Below are positions 1 through 11,906 of a stretch of 64,000 bases of DNA, piece after piece (position 1 is the first letter of the stretch; each line of letters starts with the position of its first letter). The DNA comes from Scilla litardierei (taxonomy: Eukaryota > Streptophyta > Magnoliopsida > Asparagales > Asparagaceae), in NCBI GenBank assembly GCA_030789695.1, contig CM061140.1:82274422-82338421 (forward strand). Direction: 5' to 3'. The notes under the pieces were generated by a model. The model saw only the letters and a program-made list of their open reading frames with translations, was not told the DNA's origin and did not search any database. A program made the position numbers and the translations under genes.

Positions 1-1007
1 TATTCCCCCTTGGCCCAACGGTCAAATGCGGTCTTTTTCCCGCCGATGACAATGAAACACCCCGCGTAACCGTCAGATTCCTAATCCCTATCGATTTCCT
101 AGTCCTATGGACGCATCGGGAAGAACCCACGAAGGGGTTTCCACCAAAATCCCAGATTTGGAAACTACTCACACATATTTACTAAAAAGCGATCTAAATA
201 GAAATCGACCGTTAGAAACATGATCAGGCGATTGAAAAGTAGTAAGAGTAATGCAATTAACACTATATTAAAGTTTAACAAAGATCGAAAGACTTACTAA
301 TATCTGAAAAATTACAGCCGTTAAGAGAGAGAAAAAACATCAAAAAATAACAACTCTCGTTTCTGGAAAACCTAGGGGTCATATATATAGAATACGGTAT
401 CACCCGATCGGTTGAGAAGTCAACCGATCAGGTGACCTGCTTCGTTTCTTCGGCAGCTCAGAATAGAACTTCACCCGGTCACCACGGCACGGTCAGTTGA
501 GGGTTGAAGCTGATCGGTTGGATCTTCGTGCCGTCGGGTGAACCGGTCGGTTGATCTCTCCGTGTCATGGCTTCGGAGAATCGGCTACAGGTGAACCGAT
601 TGGGTGAAGGTCACCCGATCGGTTGGCATTCAGCATCAGAATTCCAGAGAGTTGGGGCGTTTGAACCGGTCACTGAACCGACTGGGTGACTTCTTGGCCG
701 CTCCAACTTGTGTCCGGGTGGTGCACGTGTGCATCACCCGATCGGTTGGAAGTGATCAACCAGTCGGGTGAGGGGCTGAAAAATGCGATCTTCGTCGTTT
801 GACCCCCTGGATCACGCGTGACTCCTCCCGTTGTTCCGGGGACTTATGATATCGTCGTTATATGTCCCCTATGCCAATAAACTCCTGCAAAATACAAAAA
901 ACACGGAAAAGTGAAAGAAAACAAGAAAACAAATACAAGACGACAGAAAACAACGGAAAAACACAAAAGAGAACGTGTGTGAATATATGAAATGTAAACG
1001 CACGTCA
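1..1007 (-). repeat. Ath-1 3' LTR (truncated by window edge)
   Basis: It matches 18658-19209 plus 26625-27078 (the 5' LTR of the same element) with scattered substitutions, and ends in ..cacgtca at 1007. It contains the motif CACCCGATCGGTTG and its reverse, often in head-to-head pairs (about 400-770), next to a TATA-like atatatatag at 381-390 read on the minus strand. About 580 bp of the LTR lies outside the window. Confidence 0.92.
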
Positions 1008-1021
1008 AAATCCCCCAAGCT
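1008..1021 (-). other. Ath-1 polypurine tract (plus-strand primer)
   Basis: On the minus strand this reads agcttgggggattt and directly abuts the 3' LTR. The tract AGCTTGGGGGA is identical to the one abutting the 3' LTR of Ath-4 (61671-61684). It fixes the orientation of Ath-1 as minus. Confidence 0.85.
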
Positions 1022-2613
1022 GAACCCTTCCTCGTCCTCGAGGAAGACGAGTGAGAGTAGGAGCTCGGAGGGAGAAAATAGAGTGGAAGAGAGGAAAGGA
1101 GAAAACAGAAAATCCTAAATCGCTCGTCAGAGTCAGCAAAATCAAAAACACACACCAAGCTAACAAACACCAAATCACACCACTAAACTGAGGAATACGA
1201 GTCCAGACAAGTGCTGTGGGCCCACGCCGTGAAGCGCGAGTGAGTGTGGTCATGTGCTAGCGAACGGTGTCACTATCTACATTATGCAATAAACTCCATA
1301 TACACAAATCCAAGATATGACCCAAATATCGATTCGATTCGAATAAAGCGGTGAATATATAGCTCAAGCATGCATGAGAATAGAGCAAGAATCGAAACAT
1401 ATCATGCGTCAGGGACTCCACAACTAGGGTCAAGGAAATCACCACACTATAGCCTAGATAATAGCTAAAAAGTTCCTAAGCCAAGTGTTTTCGAAAACGA
1501 TGGGGGTTGAGATGATGTGGAGTAGAACACTCGGTGCAAATTCTCGCCTTCCCTTTATTCTCGGTAAGTAGGAAAATATTCACACTCATATATATTTTTT
1601 TGGGTTTTGGATATATGTATTTTTTTTTGGCTTTTTGGCTATACAATTTTTTTTTTTTTCTTTTCTTTTCTTTTTGGGTTTTTTCTCTTTTCTTTTCTCC
1701 CTTTTTTTGGATTTTTGGGTTTTTTTGGCTATACACATGTGTACTCTCCCAAGTGGGAGAACGGTACACGACGAGGGGATTTGCACCAAGTAAAACAAAA
1801 AAGAAATCGGAATCTAAACACTTGGGCAAAGGAAACTATTCTCGCTAATTAGAGCATGGGCTAAATGGGTTATCCTAGTCCTTAATTGTGGAATCCTGAC
1901 ACATGCGAAATGAAGTATACGATATATGTATAGCATGCAAAAGAAGCAGACAGTAGAAACAAATACCGCATATTCAAATCGAAGCATGATAATCTAGGGG
2001 TCATTCCTGGACAGGTATATAAAGTAAAATCACAAAGTAGAAGCACACCAAACAGCTAGGCACGACGCACGACTCACAAAAAGCTAAGTGGACCCACGAT
2101 GCATGAAATGCAAGAGGACTCGATATCCTAGGGTTAGTGAATGTGATTATCGATGCCATGCTAGGTGTGTGTGATTTTGTGGCAATTCATCATAGGGTTC
2201 ATCTCTAGGAAAAAGAGATAAACAGAAGAAAAAAAAAGAAAAAGAAAAATACGGAGAAAAACGACTCAAATAACGAAGAAAAAGAGACAAATGACGCACG
2301 AAGTGCGACTCCCCCAAGATGAATCTTGCATTGCCCTCAATGCAATAGAATTAAATACGGGAGGGCAATGAATATGGGGGGTATACGCACAGACACAAAA
2401 AGATACGAAAGACAAGAAAATCACACAAACGAAGCTGAAAATACGAAATAAAAAATAAAAAGTACATCACACGACATATAAACAGAAAATAAAAATAAAA
2501 ATAAAAGAAAGAAAATCACACGACACGACAAATAAACAAACAGACAAAGAAAAACGAAACACGATAGCACACAGAAAAAATAGACATCCCCCAAGCTAGA
2601 CATGACAATGCTA
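1022..2613 (-). other. Ath-1 3' noncoding region between ORF3 and PPT
   Basis: There is no credible coding here. The T-rich stretch at about 1595-1735 produces spurious low-complexity ORFs. The region is collinear with 60026-61670 of Ath-4. It shares a 31-nt hairpin (1739-1769) and two extra PPT-like tracts (2309-2320 and 2587-2597). Confidence 0.75.
1739..1769 (-). other. Conserved bulged hairpin in the Ath-1 3' region
   Basis: On the sense (minus) strand the layout is GTGTAC, bulge CGT, TCTCCCA, loop CT, TGGGAGA, GTACAC. That makes 13 base pairs with a 3-nt bulge. The same 31 nt occur in Ath-4 at 60933-60963, although the flanks differ. Confidence 0.7.
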
Positions 2614-4732
2614 TCAAGATGATATGATCGTGAAAATGCAGAGATATGCAAGGGGGGTCAGGAAACAAAAAGGAAAATCAAAAAGCAGCAGAAGGGGAAT
2701 CCTCGCCCTCCTCGGAAGAGGGTGTGGATGGGTGGTCGGGGGAGGCGGGGGTGTGCGGAGAAGTGGGGAAAGAGGTGGAGGAATAGGTGCAGTGGGAGTG
2801 TTAATGATGGGTGGAGTGTCGGTGGATGTGGGTGGTGGTGGAAGTAGGGCGATCAAGGCGGTGGTAGAAGGAATAGAAATGGGGAGAGAAGACATGACGG
2901 TGATGGTAGTGGGTTGCGGTGGGAGAGATCTGGAGCGCACCTGCAATTTCTTGCGGCGCACATATGCAGTGGCGGTGGAGGAGGGAGGAGGTGGTGGATG
3001 TGCGACAGAAGTGGTCGTGAGAGGAGAAGTGGATACGGGGATGGGAATAGATGTGGGAGGGAGAGATGATCGCCTAGGTGGGGGTGAAGGAGGGGGTGAT
3101 GGGTGGGATGGTGGAGGGGAAGAATGTGATGGGGGAGGTGACGATCGTCGAGGTGGTGAAGGAGGTGGTGAGGGGTATGGTGTGGGTGGTGGTGGTCCAT
3201 GGATGTGGGTGAGAAGGCGGAGGATGGAGGCCACGTTCCTCTCAAGTGCGAGGAAACGGGGTGAGTGAGAAAGGAGGACGGAGATGGGTCCGAGGGGGCA
3301 GAGGACGTGGCAAGAGCACGGAGTCTAGCGATCTCGGCCTCGAGACCAAGACGAGCAGAGGTCTGGCGACGACCAAAAGAAGTGGACTGACGTGAAGCGG
3401 AAGTGGTGCCGGGAAGTGATGTGGAAGTAGTGCCGGTGGCAGTGATCATGCCGGCACTGGACACAAGGCCAGTGATGGCCTTAGAAAGATCCTCAGCAGT
3501 GATAGGGCCAGGAGCACGGGTGGTGTGACTGGGGCCAGCCCCGATGTCTCCCTGGGACGCAGGGATATCCTGCTCACCTAAGCGGGCGGCAGGGGAAGGT
3601 GGTCTGCGTGCGTCCTGGGGAAGGAAAGGAAGGCGCAACCCTGCCAGGAACTCGGGATCGGGCGGAAAAGTCCAATCTCCCCTTAAAGCTATAGTCATGC
3701 GAGCGGGGTTGGGGAGAATGGTGTAGGGGGCTGGGGGGTGGCCGTAGTTGAAATCGAAGAGACGATCAGGGCGGGGCTTAATCATATGAGTATGCCACAT
3801 GACATCAAGATCTAGACGTGAGGGTCCTGCGGCAGTGGGAAGACCTCGGGGGATGTTGATATTAAATTGGGGAAAAGAAGCAATGATAGTGATTATTCCC
3901 CCACACCAAATCTTGCCCTTGCCGGCCCGACTAATCTCTAGGAGCTTGTAAATAAGCCAGTCTCCGACATGGACGGGGACAGTAGGGGCCCTAAAGCTAA
4001 TCCCATCATCGTCTGGAACGAAAGGGAAAGTCATGGCCCATAGAATGAAAAGATCAGGGATAGTCACGGTGCCTGACTCATCCCGGGGAAAAAATGCGGA
4101 GGATATGATCCGATGGGCCAGACGGAATACAGGATGGATGATTGAGGAGGCCTTGGCCTTACCTCGAGGATAGCGACCTAGTAGGGTGAGGCAGAACCAA
4201 AAGTCGTCGACGTCGAATTCGGGTGGGTATCCGTAGTGTCGGATAGCGTTGTCCCCAATGATGGGGAAACAAAAATATTATTGATCGTGTTCAGGTTGGT
4301 GCGGATGGTTTTGTTACGCACCCGGAAAATGACGGTCGACCCCGACTTACAAACGAGTGAGGAAAGAAATTCTAGTGTGAGGGACGGGTAAGACATCGCG
4401 GTGGTGTTCAGGAAGGCTAACCATCCTAAGTTCGCGAAAAGAGTCTCGACCTCGGTGAATACACCGAGATCAACAAGTGATTGGGTGTGGGCAAACTTGG
4501 TCGACAGATGCCCTCGAGCATCCAGCCGAAAGTAGAAGTCCTTATGTTCTTGGTTCCGAAATTGATACCCATGCGGGCCCATCATTGGGTCCTCAGGGGG
4601 GATAACAGGTGGGGGAGGAGCTAGTGATAATGCACATGGTGTATTGGGAGGAGGACGTGTTTGTTTGCGTCTCTTTCGAGACGGTTCCTCCTCCCGCTTG
4701 ATACCCTTCCCCTTATCACGATCCCGGGCCAT
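2614..4732 (-). pseudogene. Ath-1 ORF3 (Athila env-like/ATHILA-family protein), broken
   Basis: The start is the ATG at 4732 (MARDRDKGKGIKREEEPSRK), a basic, lysine/arginine-rich N-terminus. The first frame runs to 4178. A frameshift at about 4230-4260 moves the reading into the frame that contains the segment at 4067 (TIPDLFILWAMTF, then IWCGGIITIIASF). A third frame (3234-2614) carries a long proline-rich tail. The SLTLEFLSSL stretch is shared with ORF3 of Ath-4, which is intact at 409 aa and gives the collinear order: conserved globular part, then a Pro/Ser/His-rich tail. The family is the third ORF of Athila elements, sometimes called env-like; its function is not established. The call of a degraded coding region is firm, and the role is inference. 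Confidence 0.75.
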
Positions 4733-5724
4733 AGTGGGTGCGTGAGTGTTATGCAAATGAGTATAGAACACGATAAAATCAAGCACACACAAACAATCAA
4801 GCGGGTAAAAATTCTTGGGTAAAAAGTAAAATTGAGCAGTGGAGCGAAGTTACCCAGCAGAGGTTGGAGTTCCTAGCTTGAAATTCACCCCAATACCGTG
4901 CAATCGGACAGAGTGTGGAGCCGCGGCACTTCTCTTCAGCGAAAAATCCGAAAATGGGGGGATTAGGGCTTGAGAAAGCGAAATGGGAGAGAGGGAGAGA
5001 GGGAAAACGATGGAGAGATGGATGGGGTAGGTGGAGAGAGAGGCTAGAGGGGGAGTGGAGGTCGTGGGATGAGTTTTTCGGCCGTTGTTAGAGCGGGGAA
5101 GACGAAACGACGGCGAAATCAGCGGGATCGGGCGAGGAAATGAACGGTCGGGGCGGGGGTTTATTTATAGGGTTTAAGTCGAACCGATCAGGTGAGTTGT
5201 CACCCGATCGGTTGACTATTAGGTCGAGATTTTCAGCTGAAGAGACGCTACAGGCGAACCGATCGGTTGATAACTCACCCGATCGGTTGGCCGCTCCACA
5301 AATTTTCCCTAGAGTTTGGTACAGCTCACCCGGTCTGCCAACCGGTCTCGCATATCTTCACCCGATCGGTTGATCAGCTCCCCAAAATTCCCGAGACTTC
5401 TGCACAGATCACACGGTCTGTCACCCGGTCTCGGCCTTGCATCACCCGACCGGTTGGTTGAGTGACTGATACGGCCAGCAGCTGATACATCCCAACCGAT
5501 CGGGTGAGTTATCAACCGATCGGTTGGGGCCTTGTTTTCTACAAAAGTGCACAAATGGCCTAAGTCCCTCAACCGAAGTTCTTGCGGCTGGATTTATTCA
5601 TTAGAAATAGATAAAATAAAGTTAAAAATAGTTCTAAAATTTGGAAACAAAGGTTTAGAGCATGGGTTGCCTCACATGAAGCGCTTTTGTTTAACGTCGT
5701 TAGCTCGACGCTCGTGGATGATGT
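4733..5724 (-). promoter_or_regulatory. Ath-1 spacer upstream of ORF3 with LTR-type motif array and TATA box
   Basis: Between 5181 and 5528 the LTR motif CACCCGATCGGTTG / CAACCGATCGGGTG recurs several times in both orientations, as in the U3 of the same element. On the sense strand a TATA box (ccctataaataaa, about 5160-5172) follows the array. It lies about 440 bp upstream of the ORF3 ATG. Ath-4 has the same arrangement. Candidate internal promoter for ORF3; the promoter role is inference. Confidence 0.55.
5661..5713 (-). other. Conserved post-pol sequence block (Ath-1 copy)
   Basis: The sense strand reads CGTCGAGC..AACGACGTTAAAC..AAGCGCTTCATG..AGGCAACCCATG. The same block follows the pol gene in Ath-4 (57806-57856) and, diverged, in Ath-3 (35749-35798). 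In Ath-1 it follows the protease directly, which shows that RT-RNase H-integrase is absent between the two. Confidence 0.7.
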
Positions 5725-6816
5725 TCAAGGTGGGCGATACGGGTGATGCCCAAAGTCTGGCATCGCTTCAGCTTCAGTGCCGGGAGCTTTTGGTGTAGTC
5801 GGTGGCGACAAGAAAATTTGTTCGACGACTCTCCCTTTGTTGACGGGGTCCGGGGGCTTCTCACTCATATTGGCGTCCACCGCCACTCGTTTAAGGATCC
5901 GGACCTCATCCCCGGTGAGCCCCATGGGCTCTTTCCCTTTTCTCCTCGTTGGAGGAGTTTTTTGAAATCCGGGAGGGATCGTGTGCGCCGCATCCGTTAT
6001 CCCAGCAACATCATTCTTTTTCGGGCCGACTGGCTCTTCTGAGTCCCCCAAGCCATCGGGGGGATTTCTTGAAAGGATTTCCCAGGAGCTTGCCTCCTCA
6101 GCTCTCTCTTGTTCCAGCTCCAGCGCATTGATACCAAGATCATCCGGAGGATTGGGGTGCTTCATTGACGACCCCAAGTCAAATTCGACTTTTTCTTGCC
6201 CGATGTTGAGGGAAATCTTCCCATTCTTCACGTCTATTAGCACACCGGCGGTTGCCATAAAGGGCCATCCAAGGATAATAGGGGTGTGTGCATCTTCAGG
6301 CATGTCCATGACAACGAAGTCCACATGCACATGTAACCCTCTAACATTGACAGGGAGGTCGTCTACAACCCCCATCGGGTATTTGACCGAACGGTCTGCA
6401 AGCTGTAATGTCATGCCGGTGGGCTCCAAGTCGCCCATTCCTATCCTCTTATACATCGACAAGGGCATCAAACTGACTCTCGCTCTAAGATCGACGAGCG
6501 CACGATGTATTTTTACCTCCCCGATCGCGCAAGGGATAGAGAAGCTCCCCGAGTCTTTAAGCTTAGGAGGATTTGCTCGCTGGATAAGAGCACTACATTC
6601 TGCCGTCAGAACGACCTTCTCCTTTCTAGAACCCTTTATCACCAAATCCTTGAGGAATTTCGCGTAGGAGGGTATCGTCTCGATAGCTTCGAGGAATGGG
6701 ATTTGCAAGCTCAGATCTTTTACCATGGCAAAGAATTTGCCATATTTCTCGTCAATTTTGGCTTGGGCAAGCTGTTGTGGAAAAGGCACAACGGGCTTGA
6801 ACGCTCTGAGGTTCCC
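5725..6816 (-). pseudogene. Ath-1 retroviral-type aspartic protease region
   Basis: This is the same reading frame as gag but separated from it by an in-frame TAA at 6817-6819. The protease core is visible as ALVDLRARVSLMPLSMY, with the catalytic Asp about 100 residues into the segment, and later TPIILGWPFMATAGVLIDV, the flap/second-half signature of Athila and other gypsy proteases. The family normally reads D-L/T-G-A; here the glycine is an arginine (DLRA), so the enzyme is probably dead. The segment ends at 5725 after a hydrophilic tail with no RT behind it. A diverged copy is the simplest reading. Confidence 0.82.
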
Positions 6817-8457
6817 TTACTCTTCCTTTTTCTTCTCCTCTTCATGGGCTCCCTCCGGAGTAGTTGGCTTTGGTGACGAAGCATCGTCGTCATTTAATTT
6901 TTCAATTGGTCGTTCCACGACTAATGGTGCTTCCGGTTCCTTTGGGGGCACTCTCGTGGGGATTTGTGTTCTGCTCCTCAAGATGATAGCGGACACGTTC
7001 ACATGGTCATGCGTGAGTGCCAATGTCTGATTTGATCCCCTCGGGTTCACCTCCGGTTGTGGCGGCAATAAGTTTTGCGACCTTGAAAGATTCGCCACTT
7101 GTAACCCCAGCTGGGTTACTTGGTCCGTGAGAGCACGGTGTCCCATTTCCAGCTTCAAATTAATCTTCTCCTGGTTGGATATATATTGAGTCAAAAGGGA
7201 CTCAACCGGAGAGATGGCCCTTTGCTGGCCATATTGTTGCTGGGTGGGCTGCTGATTCCTTGGAGTATACCGCTGATACTGTTGTGGAGGTTGTTGCTGC
7301 TGAAATTGCTGCTGCCGAAACTGCTGCTGAGGCCTAGCCGGCTGATATATCTGTTGTTGTTGCTGAGTTGGCTGTTGATAAGGCGCCCGGTAACTAAGGT
7401 TGGGATGATTCCGGTTGTTTGGAGAGTAGGCCGGGTTGGAGCTAGTCCGTGGTGGAAAAGGAGCATTCCCCATAGGATTGTAAAATAAAGCGCTCTCCTG
7501 GTCCAATGGTGGTGAGATGTCACCACCATCGAAGTCCCCTATGACTTCGGTCTCCACCGCGGTAATATGTTGCGTACCGGCACCACCGGCTCCTACCATC
7601 AATGCGGAGATCTGGGTCGACAGCAAGTCAAACTTGCTGGATAATTTGTCGATGTCCTCGACCCTATGGATACCTCAAGATCTAGGTGTGGCTCTCTCGT
7701 CACACCACCGCTCATTGTTTGATGCCATATTTTCCAGAATCTGTCCGACATCTTCTTCACTTCGGGACATAAAGGACCCTCCAGCCGCGGCGTCCATGGA
7801 AGATTTCAAATCATCCCTCAACCCATTATAGAATAGATTTATAATCTGCCACTTGGAGAGCTCATGGTGGGGACATCTCCGCTGCATTTCCTTGTATCTG
7901 GTCCAGGCTTCATGTAGAGACTCGTGGCTGGCCTGGGAGAAGGAGGAGATCTCACTCCTCAGCTTCATAGTCTTCCCCGGAGGAAAGAACATAGTCAGAA
8001 AAGCATTTGAAAGCTTCTCCCAGGTGTTGAATGTGTTTGGGTCCTTCTCCCTAAGCCACAGCTTGGCCTTATCCCGCAGAGAGAAGGGAAATAGCTTTAG
8101 ACGGATCGCCTCAGTTGTGACACCATTTATCCGGAAGGTGTCACATTTCTCCAAGAAGGAGTCTAAATGTTCAATGGGGCTCTCCATGGGTGCACCCAAA
8201 AATTGATCCTGCTGGATCCACGTCACCAAAGACGGCTTAAGCTCGAAGCTTTGCACCGTAATTGCAGGAGGGCGGATGGTGGAGGTGGACTCGATAGATG
8301 GCATCGAGTACTCCAGCAGGGACTTGTGAGGTGGGGTGTTCTCCCCCATGGTTTCAGGATCCTCTCTTCTTCGCTTCTCGGTGGCCAAACGCCTTAGGGT
8401 GGCGTTCTCCGGATCAACGGGAATCAAGTCGTCGAGACTTCTTGAACTCCTGCGCAT
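6817..8457 (-). pseudogene. Ath-1 gag (retrotransposon capsid protein) with internal stop
   Basis: The chosen start is the ATG at 8457 (MRRSSRSLDDLIPVDPENAT), because the frame upstream of it has no other ATG. The Retrotrans_gag-type core lies at residues about 80-220, with FPFSLRDKAKLWL near 123-135 and EAWTRYKEMQRRCPHH near 183-198, both typical of Athila gag. An in-frame TGA at 7675-7677 interrupts the ORF after residue 260. The frame then continues through a glutamine/proline-rich C-terminal part to a TAA at 6817. No CCHC zinc knuckle is visible. Gag forms the virus-like particle and packages element RNA. This is the only Athila gag in the window. Confidence 0.88.
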
Positions 8458-8638
8458 GAAAAACAACAAACACCTGTGAAGCGAAAAGTGGGAAAGAAAC
8501 AGATAAAATAAAAAATAGAAAATAAAAATAAAAATAAGAAAATAAAAAGGAAAAAGAAGAATGTGAAAATTATCGCGAGGTGGGGATGAGAGCTAGACAC
8601 AAGGGTTCATGAAATCCTAAAATAACAAGCACGTTGCC
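8458..8638 (-). other. Ath-1 untranslated leader
   Basis: This noncoding sequence between PBS and gag is A/T-rich at 8500-8560. The first ~85 nt after the PBS are nearly identical to 54009-54095 of Ath-4; the two elements diverge from there on, which marks the point where their contents differ. Confidence 0.7.
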
Positions 8639-8656
8639 TCCCCGGCAACGGTGCCA
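8639..8656 (-). other. Ath-1 primer binding site (tRNA-Asp)
   Basis: The minus strand reads TGGCACCGTTGCCGGGGA, one mismatch from the 18-nt complement of the plant tRNA-Asp 3' end (TGGCGCCGTTGCCGGGGA). It lies 7 nt inside the 5' LTR edge at 8664. tRNA-Asp priming is typical of Athila. Confidence 0.9.
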
Positions 8657-8983
8657 TAAAGCTTGACGCCCCCCGGGTTTGCGCGTCTGTGATGTGTGCA
8701 ATAAGTAATTGGGGGCGTGAGATTTAAATATTTATAACCGCAAGCGCACGATGTTGTAGTATGGCTTGGGGGTCGAACTCAAGGAGGCGTGGTTGTGCTT
8801 GTGTCAAGAAGGATCGGAGTCATCCCGTGGGCGAGCTAGCCCGAATCGGATGAAGGGTTGTCACAAAGATGAATGCGAGGGATAAACAATATAAAGGGAA
8901 AACCTGGGACTTCGGTTTCCGCCCTATCGTGCGATTCTCACCGATACGGCCTACGGGTAGGATAGCGATCGGAATTAGGGCCT

Positions 8984-8988
8984 AATGG
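8984..8988. repeat. LARD-1 target-site duplication, left (aatgg)
   Basis: A 5-bp copy that matches 18403-18407 exactly. Confidence 0.93.
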
Positions 8989-11906
8989 TGTCACGCCCCG
9001 CTTCCCAAAAATACGGAGGCGAAGCGTGAGAAGGTCCGCTCAGACTTGAAGCTACAAAGCTGCAAGTCCGATAAGCGTCAATCAAATTTAAAACTGCAGG
9101 TCCTTGCAACGCGAGCGAAACAAGATAATAATAACGAAAGAGACAAAAGAAACATCTCAGAATATCCATAGCAATAAATCTCAACATCCCAGAAAAGCCA
9201 CCAGGCTAAAAGAAAAGAGTCTAAAAGAGGCCGAGCATGGCCAACAAAAGTACAAAGTACAACAACAAAGTAATGGTGCAAGCACCGACATCTAACAGCA
9301 ACCTAAAGCAAAAACAACGCCAACAGTCTCTAAAACTGGTCTCCGGTGTCCACGAACTCCTCGACGAACGTAGGCTCAGTGTCAGCAACTACCTCGTCCG
9401 CTACAACTATCTCTGGCTCAGGTCTAACATGTGACACCCAAAGAGAAAGGGGCACATGTCAGCAAGTCTGGAAGACTTGTGCAAGTGAAACTGAAAGTAC
9501 AAGTAAAAGCAACCTAGCAGTTCTAGTATGAATGCGATGACATGACAGTTAAAGTATGAGTGCAACAGGTAAAGTAAAGTAAAGTACGAGCATGGCATTT
9601 AAACATGGCATGGATGACAAGTATTGCATGAATCATTCACAAGACAAGTACAAGACAAGAAAAGTAAGCACCTCGTGCACAGAGATTCCGTCTTTTGGCT
9701 AGAGGGCGGATCAGGCCACTCCTAAGCTCAAGTAACCGTTTATCCCTACCCCTCCACGTGTATCGGGCATTGGTTTTTAGCCAACACATGAGGCCCGCTT
9801 CTGGTCCACGAGCCAGGAAGTGTTTTAAACAAGTATGGCGTAGGGGTGCACCTAGCCGGTCCAGGGAACCCGGGCATTGGCTTTTGACCAACACATGAGG
9901 CCCGTTTCCCCCGGAAGTAGTTTTCAAGGAGTACAAGTATTGTAGCGTGTGCTACGAATGCAACAATCAACTGGGATGACATGTAAGATGCAATGCATGA
10001 CAGTTAAAAGTGCGTACAGATAAGGAAAGTAAACGTGACAGTTTAGTATGCATGAACAACCAGTTTAAAGAGTTGGATCTAGCTTCGTTGTCAAGCTAGA
10101 TCAATTAGGTGACGGATCTAGTTTCGTTGTCAAACCAGATCAAGTAGACGTTTAGCCAGCTATCATTTCACTGACTAGTCTCTTTTACGCTAAAAACAAG
10201 GAAGTGGCCTAAAAACATGGCCCTACACAAGAGTTGGCAAGTTTCACTTGCCTGCAATTATCACGTCAAGAAAACACCGTCCAACGAGTCCAAAGTCACG
10301 ATTCCTACGTGCACAAGTCCACCGGCCTACATCCGTTTTATTAATCTTGATTAGTGATTGCTAAAACATTTAAAATACTTTAAAAAAATACTGATTTTAG
10401 TCTTGATTAGCATGCAATTGGGTTTGGGGTCCTAGGGGTGCAAAACGTTACCTCAACACGACGCGAAAGCTACACCGGCGTCGGGTAGCGACGCCGGGGT
10501 TGGAATAATAAGATCGCGCTCCAAGTCCAGATTCTAATTAGTTTCCTCGCTGGAAATTCAGAGCAATCAACCCGGGGCGACGATTCCAGATTCCCAAGCT
10601 AGCACGTGCAACGACGGGCTACGACGTGCGACGACGTCGTACGCGACGAATCCTCGAAGAGCAAGCACCTTGGTGGGGCCCACAGTAGTCCTAGGGACCT
10701 TTGGGGGACCCACAATACCTCTGGAGAACTTGGGGGGCCCACGGAGGCAAGTGGTGCGACGGTTTCGGGGTTGCGACGTATGGCCGTCGGTCGTACACAG
10801 CCGATGCGGGGAGAACCGTCGGTCGTGCGCTGTGAATGCGGGGGCTGCGACGTTGGGGTGTGCAGCGGCTGCGGGCGATGCTTGGGTGCGGGGTTTCTCT
10901 TCGGTCTGGTCGATGGGGAGCTTCGGTCGTGCGCTTGGATGCGGGCGGGACAGCGTTGCAACGTTGCAGCGCTTGCAACAGCGGTCGGTGCGGAGCGGGG
11001 GGTCGGTCGTGCGGGCTGCGGAGCGGGGCGACAAGCGGCAACGGATGCGGAGCGCTTGTGCGGAGCGGGGCCTCGGTCAGACCGAGGGCTCCTCTCGGTC
11101 AAGCGGGGGAACGGGCGTGGGCGACAGCAGCGGTGCGGAGCGGCGAGAATGCGGGGGTGGCCTTCGGTCTGAGCGGGGGAACGGAGCGATTTCCTTCGGT
11201 CGTGCGGTGGCTGAACGTCGCAACGTTGCGACGATTCGTCGCAACGTCCAATTTCGAGTTTGGAAGAGGCTAGGGCTAATTTCTTTGGAAAATAGGTCTT
11301 GCTAGGGGTTGCTTATATAGTATAGATGGGTTGACTTGGTCTAGGGCTAAGTCTAATAGGATTAGAAGTTCAAAAAGATTTAAAATTTGAATTTAAACTT
11401 CTCCAACTCATCCTAGGATTTGACCTGGTCCAAATGAGCTGGAAATTGGCTCAAAAATTCTTTAAAACGTTTAAAACTCAAATAAATTTTATTTGGCCGA
11501 AATTAATTTAAAACTAAATTATTAAAAATATTATAAAACTTGTAAAAATTATAAAAGTGGTCAAATAAACTCCAAAAATTATAAAATAAATATCGTGGTG
11601 ATCGTGGCGACGAATGTGAGCTAACTAAGAAGACGGATCTCAGTTTCGACGTCGGACGACGAAACCAAAAATAGAAACGTCTCCCGTCAAAAGTGAAAGT
11701 CGTCACGTCTCATCGAGTAAGTTTAAATTGTGGGAAAACGACTCGGGAAGTGTCGTTCCAAGATAGTGCCACTATTTAATACTCTCAGAGACGCTCGCAA
11801 CGGCATATCGCACAAAAGTATTCACAATCAATCAAAGTCTAAAATAAACACGTGCACGGCCAAAAGCACGTGCACGAACAACGCTTAACGAAAAGTGGTC
11901 GTTACA
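8989..11906 (-). repeat. LARD-1 3' LTR (left copy)
   Basis: It runs from tgtcacgccc at 8989 to ..gtggtcgttaca at 11906 (2918 bp). A GC-rich tract (about 10560-11270) holds long open frames on both strands that look like composition artefacts. A TATA-like ctatataagc on the minus strand lies at about 11311-11320, so the GC-rich tract would be in the transcribed part. Confidence 0.93.

Noticed and set aside
1534..1852. Phe- or Lys-rich ORFs
   Set aside because: They arise from a T-rich low-complexity run in the Ath-1 3' region; the matching region of Ath-4 gives different artefacts.
2624..3268. Gly-rich 214-aa plus-strand ORF
   Set aside because: It is the antisense shadow of the proline-rich ORF3 tail of Ath-1.
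9104..9936. Pairs of identical small ORFs at 9104-9936 and 15599-16431
   Set aside because: They repeat only because they lie in the two LTRs of LARD-1; there is no sign of selection or domain content.
10567..11305. Long open frames on both strands in the LARD-1 LTR (and again at 17063-17801)
   Set aside because: They lie in a GC-rich tract, overlap in several frames on both strands, are low-complexity (Arg/Gly/Cys or Pro/Thr/Arg) and show no domain; a composition effect.
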